Source: Ruminococcaceae bacterium UBA7080 (GTDB lineage Bacteria; Bacillota; Clostridia; Oscillospirales; Acutalibacteraceae). Taken from it: DNA of 13,655 bases. Location: contig DKZG01000018.1 in NCBI GenBank assembly GCA_002493595.1, forward strand, positions 1 to 13,655, written 5' to 3'. Shown one piece after another: positions 6,452 through 12,150 of the stretch (position 1 is its first letter; each line of letters begins with the position of its first letter). Below the pieces are notes generated by a model that did no database searches, was not told where the DNA came from, and was given only the letters and a program-made list of their open reading frames with translations. A program made the translations under genes and the position numbers.

Positions 6452-9400
6452 TTAGTTTTTAGCTTTTGATTCTTGATTTTCGTCGGAGACTATATCATAA
6501 TACTGTTCAATTAGTCGCTTATATTCTTCTATAATAGTTTTTTTGTCTTGAGAGTCTTTGCTGTTTTTTACAACATAATCAACAAGATTGTTAAATGTTT
6601 CTTTGTTTATAATATAGTCTACAAAACTTTCTTTTGAACGACATTTTAATTCTTTGCAATCGTTAAGAGAAATCGGAGAAATAATTTTATATTTACTTTT
6701 TCCTTCAACTCCTAAACAATATATATTATTTAGAGTTACTGCTAATTTTGAAAATTCATTGAAAGCCGGAATAGCCCGTCTCATAATAAAGGCATTATTG
6801 TAAATTGGTTTTATACCTTCATTATAAACTAGTTTCTTTAACAATATATTTCTTGTGTAACTTTCAGGTGGATATATTGCTCCGTTAGTATTAATAGTAA
6901 ATATTAAAATGTCGTCACAATTTTCTATATATGTTATATCGTGATAGCTTGAATAGAAATATTTGACTAATTTTGAATCAATGAATATTTTTTTGAATTT
7001 CGATTTATCAAAATTACTTTGATTCAGTTTATTGATAACTTCTTCTTCCTTATGCGAACTATCTATTACAGTACTATTGATAAGATCATTACGAATGTAC
7101 GATATAGTTGGATATTCATTAACTATTTCGCTTAAAGAACACTTATCAATTTGATATATATTTTCACTTTCATTATACGATAAAACTCTGATATTTTTTT
7201 CATTTGAAACATAGGAATACAAATCCTCAGGGAATTTAGCATCAAAAATCCAAGAGGATAACATTAATATGTTAACCAGTTCTGTGTTGTCTTTTATATT
7301 ATCAATTTTAGAAAACAAAGTCTTAAAATATTGTTGCATAACATATTCTAATTGTTCATTTATTATGTTTGATGCATTTGAAGAGAGTTGTTCTCTATTA
7401 AGTGATAATGCTTCTTTTGTTGATAACCCATAAATATCAATATCGATTACATAACCGGCAAAACTTGATGTAAGAACTCTGGATTTACTAACTTCTTTTC
7501 CTTTAAAGTTAACATTAATTGTCCCATTGCTATTTTTATTTGGTTTAATTTTATATATGTTGTTTTCATACCAACAATTAAATTCACCATTTTCAAAATC
7601 AATCGAACGCGAAAAAACATTTATTGTTTTATCAGATTCAAATAGTTCGTTAAATTTGTATGCATTAATTTTATCCGAAAAATTAATGCTTTCAGATAAA
7701 ACATTAATATCAAAAATGCTTTGATTACATTCCTTAAAAACAGATTCAATAATTTTATATATAATTATACAATTGGTTTCAAATGGTTCTATTTTAGCTA
7801 AATTGTTAGCTGTAAAACCAAACATATCATATGAAAAATTAAGAGAATTATTGAATTCTATTTCAACTTTACTTCCTCTATGGATAGTATATTCTGTTAA
7901 TGTTTCTACATTAACATAACCTTCGTTCTTTCCTGATTTAAATATGATTTTGTAATTGTTCTCTTTGCCTGCATTGGTGTATATAGTTATTGTATCTGTC
8001 GCCATAAAACATGATTGTAATCCGATTCCAAAGTTTGCAGTTGGTTTAAGCCAAACTGGCATATCATTAATTTCTTGTTTCATGTTTTCTTTTTGATGAA
8101 AACTTTGACCTACATTACAAATTGATTTTAATGTATCTATAGTTATTCCTGTACCATGATCTGTAACGCAAAGAACAGCGTTATTATTTTCATTTATCTC
8201 TACAGTAATTATTATTGAATATATTTTGTAAATCCAGTTAGGAACATCCCATGGACGCAGAGTACGGTCATCTACTTTTTGTTTATCTATTATGTCATCA
8301 GAGAAATACATACCACTTTTAATATCTCGCCAGAGCTGAATTTTACTTGCATCTTCAGCATTTTGAACTATCTCTCTAATGCAAGAAAATTTATCTTTAT
8401 ATATTGATGAACCTTCTATTATTTCAAATGCTTTGCTTTGTGATATTGAAAATTTTAAATTAGATAAATTATTGGAATCAACAGCACCATTTCTGAGTAT
8501 TTTATATGGTAAAAGTTTTGGGGGATAAGATAAATACGCTGGTGATATATCACTCCAATTTAGATGCAAATTATCCATTTCATTTTTAAGAGAATCATAC
8601 CAACGCCGTGTTTCACGGTATATTTCATCATTTGGACAATCTGCCTCTACTTCTATTAATTTATTTGTAATTAAAATATGTTTTGTCGATTCATGTTTGT
8701 CATAATGAATCTTTGAAGTTTTAGGCATTTTACCATATATTTTTTCTCCGTATTGATTAAATCTGCCATTATCAAGGTCAAGAACATCTCCGATTCTTAA
8801 TAAAACAGCAATAAGTCTAGGATGAACATAGTCTCCTTTAAATCCATTTGCCTCTTTATGTAAGGTGTATATTTTTTCAAAAGGTTCTGTATGCATTGAA
8901 CTGATTTCTGCCAGAAGTGAAAGTAATCTTTTTTTGATAAGTTCGTTATGACCTAAATCTATATTCCATATGTTTTTTATATCTAAAATATAGTCTTTAG
9001 AATAAGTGGAGTGCAAACTTCTGCAGTAATTTGATATCAGTATAGTAGTGGCATTTTTTATTTCAAGAGGCCATTCTAAATTTTTATTGTTTTCAGTTAT
9101 ATCAAAATTTTCTACTAAATTAGCAGCTTTTTTTAAATCTTCATCGCTTGAATTTGTTTTATTTTTCAAATATTCTTGAAAATCTTTTGATTTCCATATT
9201 TCATGGATTTTTGTATCTATGATAACCATACCAAGGTCGTGAAGATATGCCACATGAAGTAATAACCATAAATCAGTTGGTGATAATTTTTCTATATTTT
9301 CATTACCCAGGAATCTTTCAATATTTAATATGATATTATCTGAATGTGTATTGTCATGTAAACTAAAATGTGGATAATCTTTTGTTACTGAATGTAAAAC

Positions 9401-9514
9401 TGCTTTTAGTGTTTCCTTATTTAAGTTCCAAGTTGACCAAAGTTCTTTGTATTCGATATTCTCATTTGCTATTTTTTCTAATTGATTTTCAATTCTAATA
9501 ATTTGTTTATACAT
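6452..9514 (-). CDS. HD-domain and Hsp90-type ATPase protein, putative defence/conflict gene
   Basis: This encodes about 1020 residues from the ATG at 9514, which has AAGGATG six bases upstream; the ATG at 9523 abuts AAGG and is less likely. The N-terminal part (about 50-260) is an HD phosphohydrolase-like domain: HDNTHS (His57), the HD doublet in AYLHDLGM (His92, Asp93), SSMHTEPF (His208) and RIGDVLDLDNGRF (Asp243). Then comes a Bergerat ATP-binding fold: REIVQNAEDA (Glu381, Asn385, Asp388), DHGTGI (452-457) and NFGIGLQS (494-501), close to the Hsp90 signatures. LSLNREQLSSN (Arg707) resembles the Hsp90 middle-domain segment with the catalytic arginine. The last 300 residues are unrecognised. 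HD plus Hsp90-like ATPase proteins are known in bacterial conflict loci; the defence role here is inference. The gene is much more A+T-rich than its core neighbours and has its own promoter, suggesting transfer. Confidence 0.85.
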   Translation of the reverse strand: MYKQIIRIENQLEKIANENIEYKELWSTWNLNKETLKAVLHSVTKDYPHFSLHDNTHSDNIILNIERFLGNENIEKLSPTDLWLLLHVAYLHDLGMVIIDTKIHEIWKSKDFQEYLKNKTNSSDEDLKKAANLVENFDITENNKNLEWPLEIKNATTILISNYCRSLHSTYSKDYILDIKNIWNIDLGHNELIKKRLLSLLAEISSMHTEPFEKIYTLHKEANGFKGDYVHPRLIAVLLRIGDVLDLDNGRFNQYGEKIYGKMPKTSKIHYDKHESTKHILITNKLIEVEADCPNDEIYRETRRWYDSLKNEMDNLHLNWSDISPAYLSYPPKLLPYKILRNGAVDSNNLSNLKFSISQSKAFEIIEGSSIYKDKFSCIREIVQNAEDASKIQLWRDIKSGMYFSDDIIDKQKVDDRTLRPWDVPNWIYKIYSIIITVEINENNNAVLCVTDHGTGITIDTLKSICNVGQSFHQKENMKQEINDMPVWLKPTANFGIGLQSCFMATDTITIYTNAGKENNYKIIFKSGKNEGYVNVETLTEYTIHRGSKVEIEFNNSLNFSYDMFGFTANNLAKIEPFETNCIIIYKIIESVFKECNQSIFDINVLSESINFSDKINAYKFNELFESDKTINVFSRSIDFENGEFNCWYENNIYKIKPNKNSNGTINVNFKGKEVSKSRVLTSSFAGYVIDIDIYGLSTKEALSLNREQLSSNASNIINEQLEYVMQQYFKTLFSKIDNIKDNTELVNILMLSSWIFDAKFPEDLYSYVSNEKNIRVLSYNESENIYQIDKCSLSEIVNEYPTISYIRNDLINSTVIDSSHKEEEVINKLNQSNFDKSKFKKIFIDSKLVKYFYSSYHDITYIENCDDILIFTINTNGAIYPPESYTRNILLKKLVYNEGIKPIYNNAFIMRRAIPAFNEFSKLAVTLNNIYCLGVEGKSKYKIISPISLNDCKELKCRSKESFVDYIINKETFNNLVDYVVKNSKDSQDKKTIIEEYKRLIEQYYDIVSDENQESKAKN

Positions 9515-9556
9515 TTTATTCATCCTTAAATATCTTTTGTTTAGTATTCAATTATA

Positions 9557-9585
9557 ATTATATCCGTTAATTGTCCAATAGTCAA
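9557..9585 (-). promoter_or_regulatory. Promoter of the HD-Hsp90 gene
   Basis: Minus-strand TTGACT (9580-9585), 17-base spacer, TATAAT (9557-9562); a second overlapping TATAAT is at 9551-9556. The leader to the ATG is about 35 bases. Confidence 0.8.
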
Positions 9586-9632
9586 TCAAACAGATGATTT
9601 GAATTAAAGTACATCGGTCTACTTATATAATT

Positions 9633-9660
9633 AAGGCAGAAAGCATAGACTCTCTGCCTT
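9633..9660 (-). terminator. Hairpin after the 45-codon ORF (copy B of the repeated hairpin)
   Basis: An 11-bp stem with one mismatch (AAGGCAGAAAG / CTCTCTGCCTT) and a 6-base loop, five bases after the stop at 9666. Its right arm plus the following TTGTT are identical to copy A at 6416-6443, so the HD-Hsp90 gene lies between two copies of one hairpin. Confidence 0.6.
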
Positions 9661-9665
9661 GTTCG

Positions 9666-9803
9666 TTATGATTTGGATTTATCCACTTGCTTGATTTGTT
9701 CTTTTTGCCATTTTTCAAAATCTTTTTGTATTTGTGGAAGTAAATGTTTTGCGAGTTTTTCCAATTCATAGTTTGGAATATTGATTTTTTCTTCTGTTGC
9801 CAT
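9666..9803 (-). CDS. Small protein downstream of the relaxase (45 aa)
   Basis: The ORF begins MATEEKINIPNYELEKLAKH and ends in a charged helix (DFEKWQKEQIKQ) of 45 residues total. It is predicted soluble and mostly helical. I remember short proteins of this kind (a PNYE-like start, a LLPxIQ helix, then a WK-rich tail) beside site-specific recombinases and relaxases in Bacillota elements, but cannot name a family. No Shine-Dalgarno stands at normal distance; the nearest AGGAG is over 30 bases upstream. The start codon lies in a 7-bp hairpin (TGTTGCC / GGCAACA), so translation may be controlled or depend on upstream reading. It follows the relaxase on the same strand and ends at a hairpin. Confidence 0.6.
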   Translation of the reverse strand: MATEEKINIPNYELEKLAKHLLPQIQKDFEKWQKEQIKQVDKSKS

Positions 9804-9840
9804 GCGGCAACAAATCTTTCATTAGTTTTCTAAATCACTC

Positions 9841-9882
9841 CTATCTTGAATTATTTATTGTATTAGTAATTTGTATTTTCAT
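9841..9882 (-). CDS. Possible 13-codon leader or remnant ORF after the relaxase
   Basis: MKIQITNTINNSR, preceded by AAAGGA four bases before the ATG, just downstream of the GC-rich hairpin. The stop TAG sits inside the next AGGAG ribosome-site-like sequence. It could be a leader peptide or the surviving start of a gene whose body was deleted. Nothing else supports it. Confidence 0.25.
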   Translation of the reverse strand: MKIQITNTINNSR

Positions 9883-9895
9883 ATTATCCTTTCTG

Positions 9896-9915
9896 CCCGG
9901 TGAGTAATCACCGGG
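9896..9915. terminator. GC-rich hairpin after the relaxase gene
   Basis: Perfect 8-bp stem CCCGGTGA / TCACCGGG with a 4-base loop. On the minus strand it follows the relaxase stop by about 12 bases but has no T-run after it, so there it may act as an RNA-stabilising or partial stop structure. On the plus strand it is followed by ACTTTTGTTTTG and would terminate reads coming the other way. Confidence 0.55.
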
Positions 9916-9927
9916 ACTTTTGTTTTG

Positions 9928-11229
9928 TTACATTGATGGCCCATAGTAGAGTTCATTGTTATTCTGATAATCTCCGCTGTGGTCATCTTCTCTTTGCCCA
10001 AGACCTTTCTTTCTATTTTTAGTTTGCCTTGGCGTTTTTGTTGTTGGTTTTCGTATTATTTCTGCAGCGCTTGTCAGAGTGTAAAGGCTGTCCAGAACAG
10101 GATTGGTATTGCTATCGGCACTCCAATCAGTATCGGCATCCATTTCTTTTTCAGCTCTTCCGATATATTGATCGCTTTCTTCAATTCCTTTTCCGTTGAA
10201 GAGATATTTTCGTTCATCTTCCCAACCTGTTTCTGTAAATCTGTTATTTCCGTTTTCAGTGAACTCGTTTGATTTTGTATCTCTTTCTCTATCTGTTTGA
10301 TTATCAACTGTGACAGATTCACCATCATATTCCTGTCTGCTGAATTCTCTAATAGTTCCACCTGATTCTTGTTCAAATCTATCAGTGTCTGCCACGATTC
10401 GCTGTCGATTATCGTTATACTCGGCGTCTGCTGCAGCTTGCTGATATTTGTATCGTTCCTTCGTTTGAGTTCCTCGTAATCTAAACTCAAGCTCCATGTT
10501 CTCCTTTCTGTATTTCTCTTCGTGTAATTTGATGTCACGGCATTTCATATTGTTCGGACAAGTATAGGTAATGTATTTATAATTGTTCTGCCATTTGACA
10601 TCATATCCGTTTCGCCTTATATATTTTCTGAATTCGTCTTTTGTTCTGCAATGTTTCATTGCTTGGTCAATCATAGCCATTAGTGCGAATTTCCAGCTTT
10701 CGCCTTTCATTGCTGCTCTGTATTCTCTGATGTTCATATTTTTCTGTTTAGGCTTTGTATATGGTTTCAGAGTTTCAATACCAAACTGCCGGCATATCTT
10801 ATCGGAATGGTTTCTTAATTCTTCCAAACCTTTTTCATTGATTTGAATTTTTAATCCCGTTTCACAATTCACACTGTTTACTACAAAGTGGTTATGCCAG
10901 TGATCTCTGTCAATGTGTGTTGCGACTACAACTTCAAATCCATCAAAGAATTTTGCGGTTTCTATTCCTATTTGATGAATCAATTCAGGTGTTGCAGTGT
11001 TCGGTTTAAAGGATTGTACATACTGTTTGAAGAATACTCCGTTTGCTTTGCCATATTGATTCTTTGTTGCCATAAATTCGGGGTAAGCACTATTTGGAAT
11101 ACAATTTTGTCCACTCACTAATTTAATGCCGTTGTAGATTGTTTTGTAATCCTGCATTACATAGTCCAGAACTTTTCTCATTGCTGTTCTGTTTTGCGTT
11201 TTATTTGATATTGCTGTGAAGGTAGCCAT
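9928..11229 (-). CDS. mobA: MOBP-type relaxase (mobilization nuclease)
   Basis: The relaxase nicks one strand at oriT, stays covalently bound through a tyrosine and leads the strand into the recipient. The 433-residue protein starts at the ATG at 11229 (AGAGGTG eight bases before it), one base after the mobC stop (TAAAATG). The relaxase domain covers about 1-240: VLDYVMQDYKT gives the likely nucleophile Tyr23, HQIGIETAKFF is the motif II region, and HIDRDHWHNHFVVN (105-118) is the three-histidine metal motif III. The following part to about 255 is basic. From about 255 to the end it is low-complexity, rich in D, E, N, Q, R and T, with no recognisable domain. This tail overlaps a second open frame, which may explain its odd composition. 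No primase or helicase domain is fused. Confidence 0.92.
   Translation of the reverse strand: MATFTAISNKTQNRTAMRKVLDYVMQDYKTIYNGIKLVSGQNCIPNSAYPEFMATKNQYGKANGVFFKQYVQSFKPNTATPELIHQIGIETAKFFDGFEVVVATHIDRDHWHNHFVVNSVNCETGLKIQINEKGLEELRNHSDKICRQFGIETLKPYTKPKQKNMNIREYRAAMKGESWKFALMAMIDQAMKHCRTKDEFRKYIRRNGYDVKWQNNYKYITYTCPNNMKCRDIKLHEEKYRKENMELEFRLRGTQTKERYKYQQAAADAEYNDNRQRIVADTDRFEQESGGTIREFSRQEYDGESVTVDNQTDRERDTKSNEFTENGNNRFTETGWEDERKYLFNGKGIEESDQYIGRAEKEMDADTDWSADSNTNPVLDSLYTLTSAAEIIRKPTTKTPRQTKNRKKGLGQREDDHSGDYQNNNELYYGPSM
10074..10490 (-). CDS. mobB: MobB-like coiled-coil membrane protein embedded in the relaxase gene
   Basis: This same-strand ORF, in a different frame, lies wholly inside the relaxase gene. 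The frame is open from a GTG at 10538. AAAGGAG (10501-10507) stands ten bases before a TTG at 10490, giving MSLDYEELKRRNDTN and 138 residues; I prefer that start. The product looks real: a polar N-terminus, a helical region with a long coiled coil at about 50-112 (QIEKEIQNQ, TDLQKQVGKMNENI), a lysine cluster (KKK, 115-117) and one hydrophobic C-terminal segment (about 118-138, ILIGVPIAIPILFW). In ColE1 and RSF1010, mobB genes also overlap mobA in another frame, and RSF1010 MobB associates with the membrane. By analogy it may stabilise the relaxosome or link it to the transfer channel. The analogy rests on layout, not on sequence similarity I can show. Confidence 0.65.
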   Translation of the reverse strand: MSLDYEELKRRNDTNISKLQQTPSITIIDSESWQTLIDLNKNQVELLENSADRNMMVNLSQLIIKQIEKEIQNQTSSLKTEITDLQKQVGKMNENISSTEKELKKAINISEELKKKWMPILIGVPIAIPILFWTAFTL

Positions 11230-11230
11230 T

Positions 11231-11524
11231 TTAATTGCACCTCTCTGTAATATCATTCAAACGGTCATATATGGCTGAATAACCTGCAATCATTTCCGTT
11301 AAATCAGGACAATCAATCTTTCCCATATTGCAGAGTGTTGTAAGCTGATTCAAATTTCTTCCGATTGCCTTTTGTTCTTTCAGAACATCACTTAAACCAT
11401 CTACTATGATAATCGGTTTATCCAATGCAGACCTTGTAACGAATTCAGTAAAGTTCAGATTAACCTTATCTGCTTTTCGCTTGATTGCTTCATATTCGCT
11501 TTCACGAAAACGCATTGCAACCAT
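11231..11524 (-). CDS. mobC: MobC-like relaxosome accessory protein
   Basis: This encodes 97 residues. The N-terminus (VAMRFRESEYEAIKRKADK, then FTEFVTRSAL) fits a ribbon-helix-helix DNA-binding fold. The C-terminal half contains IGRNLNQLTTLCNMGKI, the NLNQ segment typical of MobC proteins, which bind oriT and help the relaxase open the nick site. The gene ends one base before the relaxase ATG, so the two are coupled. The start is uncertain: an AGAGAGG lies about 26 bases upstream of the first ATG, too far for normal use, an in-frame TAG 24 bases upstream excludes a long extension, and a second in-frame ATG follows three codons later. Translation may depend on a structured leader. Confidence 0.85.
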   Translation of the reverse strand: MVAMRFRESEYEAIKRKADKVNLNFTEFVTRSALDKPIIIVDGLSDVLKEQKAIGRNLNQLTTLCNMGKIDCPDLTEMIAGYSAIYDRLNDITERCN

Positions 11525-11582
11525 TTTTGTTTTGTTGTTTTTAGTCTATACCTCTCTTTCTGTGGGATACACCACTGTCAAT

Positions 11583-11702
11583 TTAAAGGGGTCCGGGTTC
11601 TCCCGATTCCTGTTTGTATATACAAACAATATGCTTGCCTATCCCTTCGTCACCGCAAGTTGCATATCGTTCGCAATGGAGCAAGCTCCAAGGCTTACTC
11701 AT
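11583..11702 (-). CDS. Leader mini-ORF 2 of the mob operon (39 aa)
   Basis: The ORF begins MSKPWSLLHCERYATCGDEG and ends in a Gly/Pro tail (SGEPGPL). Its ATG overlaps the TGA of mini-ORF 1 (AAATGAG), and AGAGGAG lies ten bases before it, a layout typical of coupled real genes. It has three cysteines and no membrane segment. The 18-bp palindrome TGTTTGTATATACAAACA falls inside its codons. It ends about 60 bases before mobC. I do not recognise a family; it could be a translated leader that regulates mobC. Confidence 0.5.
   Translation of the reverse strand: MSKPWSLLHCERYATCGDEGIGKHIVCIYKQESGEPGPL
11611..11628. repeat. Perfect 18-bp palindrome upstream of mobC
   Basis: TGTTTGTATATACAAACA is its own reverse complement across all 18 bases. 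It could be a binding site for a dimeric protein such as MobC. It lies inside mini-ORF 2, about 90 bases before the mobC ATG. Confidence 0.6.
11677..11690. repeat. Short inverted repeat in the mob leader
   Basis: TGGAGC and GCTCCA flank two bases. With only a 2-base centre it is more likely a protein site or part of a larger fold than a free hairpin. Confidence 0.35.
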
Positions 11703-11803
11703 TTCACTGCGGCTCCTCTCCAAACTACAAACACTTCGTTGGTTTGCAGTTTGGTAATTGATAGTTCGCTCCCTTTGTGTTTAATTTCTAACACCAGAGT
11801 CAT
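11699..11803 (-). CDS. Leader mini-ORF 1 of the mob operon (34 aa)
   Basis: The ORF begins MTLVLEIKHKGSELSITK and ends VFVVWRGAAVK. Alternating hydrophobic runs (LVLEI, VFVVW) suggest a small beta-rich peptide. No clear Shine-Dalgarno precedes the ATG. The stop overlaps the ATG of mini-ORF 2. The long inverted repeat at 11720-11754 lies within its second half, so it can be read as coding and as structure. A plus-strand ORF crosses the same bases, but it also runs antisense into mobC and I consider it a shadow. Function unknown; the tandem arrangement in front of mobC suggests a leader or regulatory role. Confidence 0.45.
   Translation of the reverse strand: MTLVLEIKHKGSELSITKLQTNEVFVVWRGAAVK
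11720..11754. repeat. Long imperfect inverted repeat upstream of mobC
   Basis: Arms of 13 bases (CCAAACTACAAAC / GTTTGCAGTTTGG) pair with one mismatch around a 9-base loop. It is a strong hairpin in either strand and a candidate part of oriT, given its place upstream of mobC and the relaxase. Confidence 0.6.
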
Positions 11804-11943
11804 GGCAATTTGAAAGTTTTATCGCTCGTACAATTTTTCGTAGTCTTGGCGCTTTCTCTCGCTCGTCTGATGTTTATGTATCAACAGTAATTTTATTTAA
11901 TTTTCAAGGTTCATATATATCCGAAATATCTATTCAAAAATTA

Positions 11944-11985
11944 AAGTCCTGACAGTTACCGCTCGGCAGTATACTCTCAGGACTT
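11944..11985 (-). terminator. Attenuator-like hairpin in the mob leader
   Basis: Outer 9-bp perfect stem AAGTCCTGA / TCAGGACTT encloses 24 bases with a small CCG / CGG core. On the minus strand it is followed by TAATTTTTG, terminator-like but not a strong T-run. It lies about 50 bases after the promoter start region and 20 bases after the boxA-like motif, where an attenuator would be expected. It could instead be an oriT arm. Confidence 0.5.
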
Positions 11986-12007
11986 GTTTCATTTAAAATA
12001 CTATTTA

Positions 12008-12021
12008 CTTATCAAAGAGCA
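12008..12021 (-). promoter_or_regulatory. boxA-like antitermination motif
   Basis: Minus-strand TGCTCTTTGATAAG, about 17-30 bases after the expected transcription start. It matches the core of rRNA-operon boxA (TGCTCTTT), the RNA site for NusB/S10-dependent antitermination. A second, weaker similar stretch, CTTGAAAATTAAATAA, is at 11893-11908. Confidence 0.45.
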
Positions 12022-12044
12022 TATCACCTTATCGGCGGACTCTT

Positions 12045-12073
12045 ATATTAACGCTCTTTTCATTCCGCGTCAA
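12045..12073 (-). promoter_or_regulatory. Promoter of the mob leader/operon
   Basis: Minus-strand TTGACG (12068-12073), 17-base spacer, TAATAT (12045-12050). It is about 250 bases before mini-ORF 1 and over 500 before mobC. The stretch 11804-12044 holds only this leader with its boxA-like motif and hairpin; I see no gene in it. Confidence 0.65.
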
Positions 12074-12150
12074 GGGTTTTATTTATCTTTCTATTATTTT
12101 TTAGTGTTTGGATTTTAACGAAAGTTATTATAGAACATCATCTGATTTTA

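Larger units (their letters stand above)
9666..12073 (-). mobile_element. Mobilization module (leader, mini-ORFs, mobC, relaxase with embedded mobB-like ORF, small ORF)
   Basis: All these genes lie on the minus strand with tight spacing and one clear promoter at the upstream end. MobC plus a MOBP relaxase is the hallmark of an element that can be mobilised by a helper. No integrase, transposase, replication or type IV secretion genes are in the window, so the element limits are unknown; the given span covers only the recognisable module. It could belong to an integrative mobilizable element next to the tRNA-Ala gene, with the HD-Hsp90 gene and the zinc-finger gene as cargo. Confidence 0.65.

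Noticed and set aside
6452..9514. Reading the large ATPase as HtpG or a sensor histidine kinase
   Set aside because: The HD domain in front, the length of over 1000 residues and the unrelated C-terminal part do not fit HtpG. There is no dimerisation histidine, sensor or membrane segment for a kinase.
6416..9660. Repeated hairpins as ends of an insertion sequence
   Set aside because: The two copies are in direct orientation, each follows a stop codon like a terminator, and no transposase lies between them.
9979..10272. Plus-strand ORF of 97 codons with hydrophobic runs, antisense to the relaxase tail
   Set aside because: It is the complement of two same-strand coding frames (relaxase and MobB-like), and its hydrophobicity is explained by that. 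No ribosome site or neighbours support it.
11576..11581. TTGACA on the minus strand just before mobC as a second mob promoter
   Set aside because: No acceptable -10 box lies 16-18 bases downstream; the nearest TATAGA is 25 bases away.
11406..11813. A 135-codon plus-strand ORF across the mob leader
   Set aside because: It runs antisense through the conserved start of mobC and through both mini-ORFs, starts without a ribosome site and has no recognisable domain.
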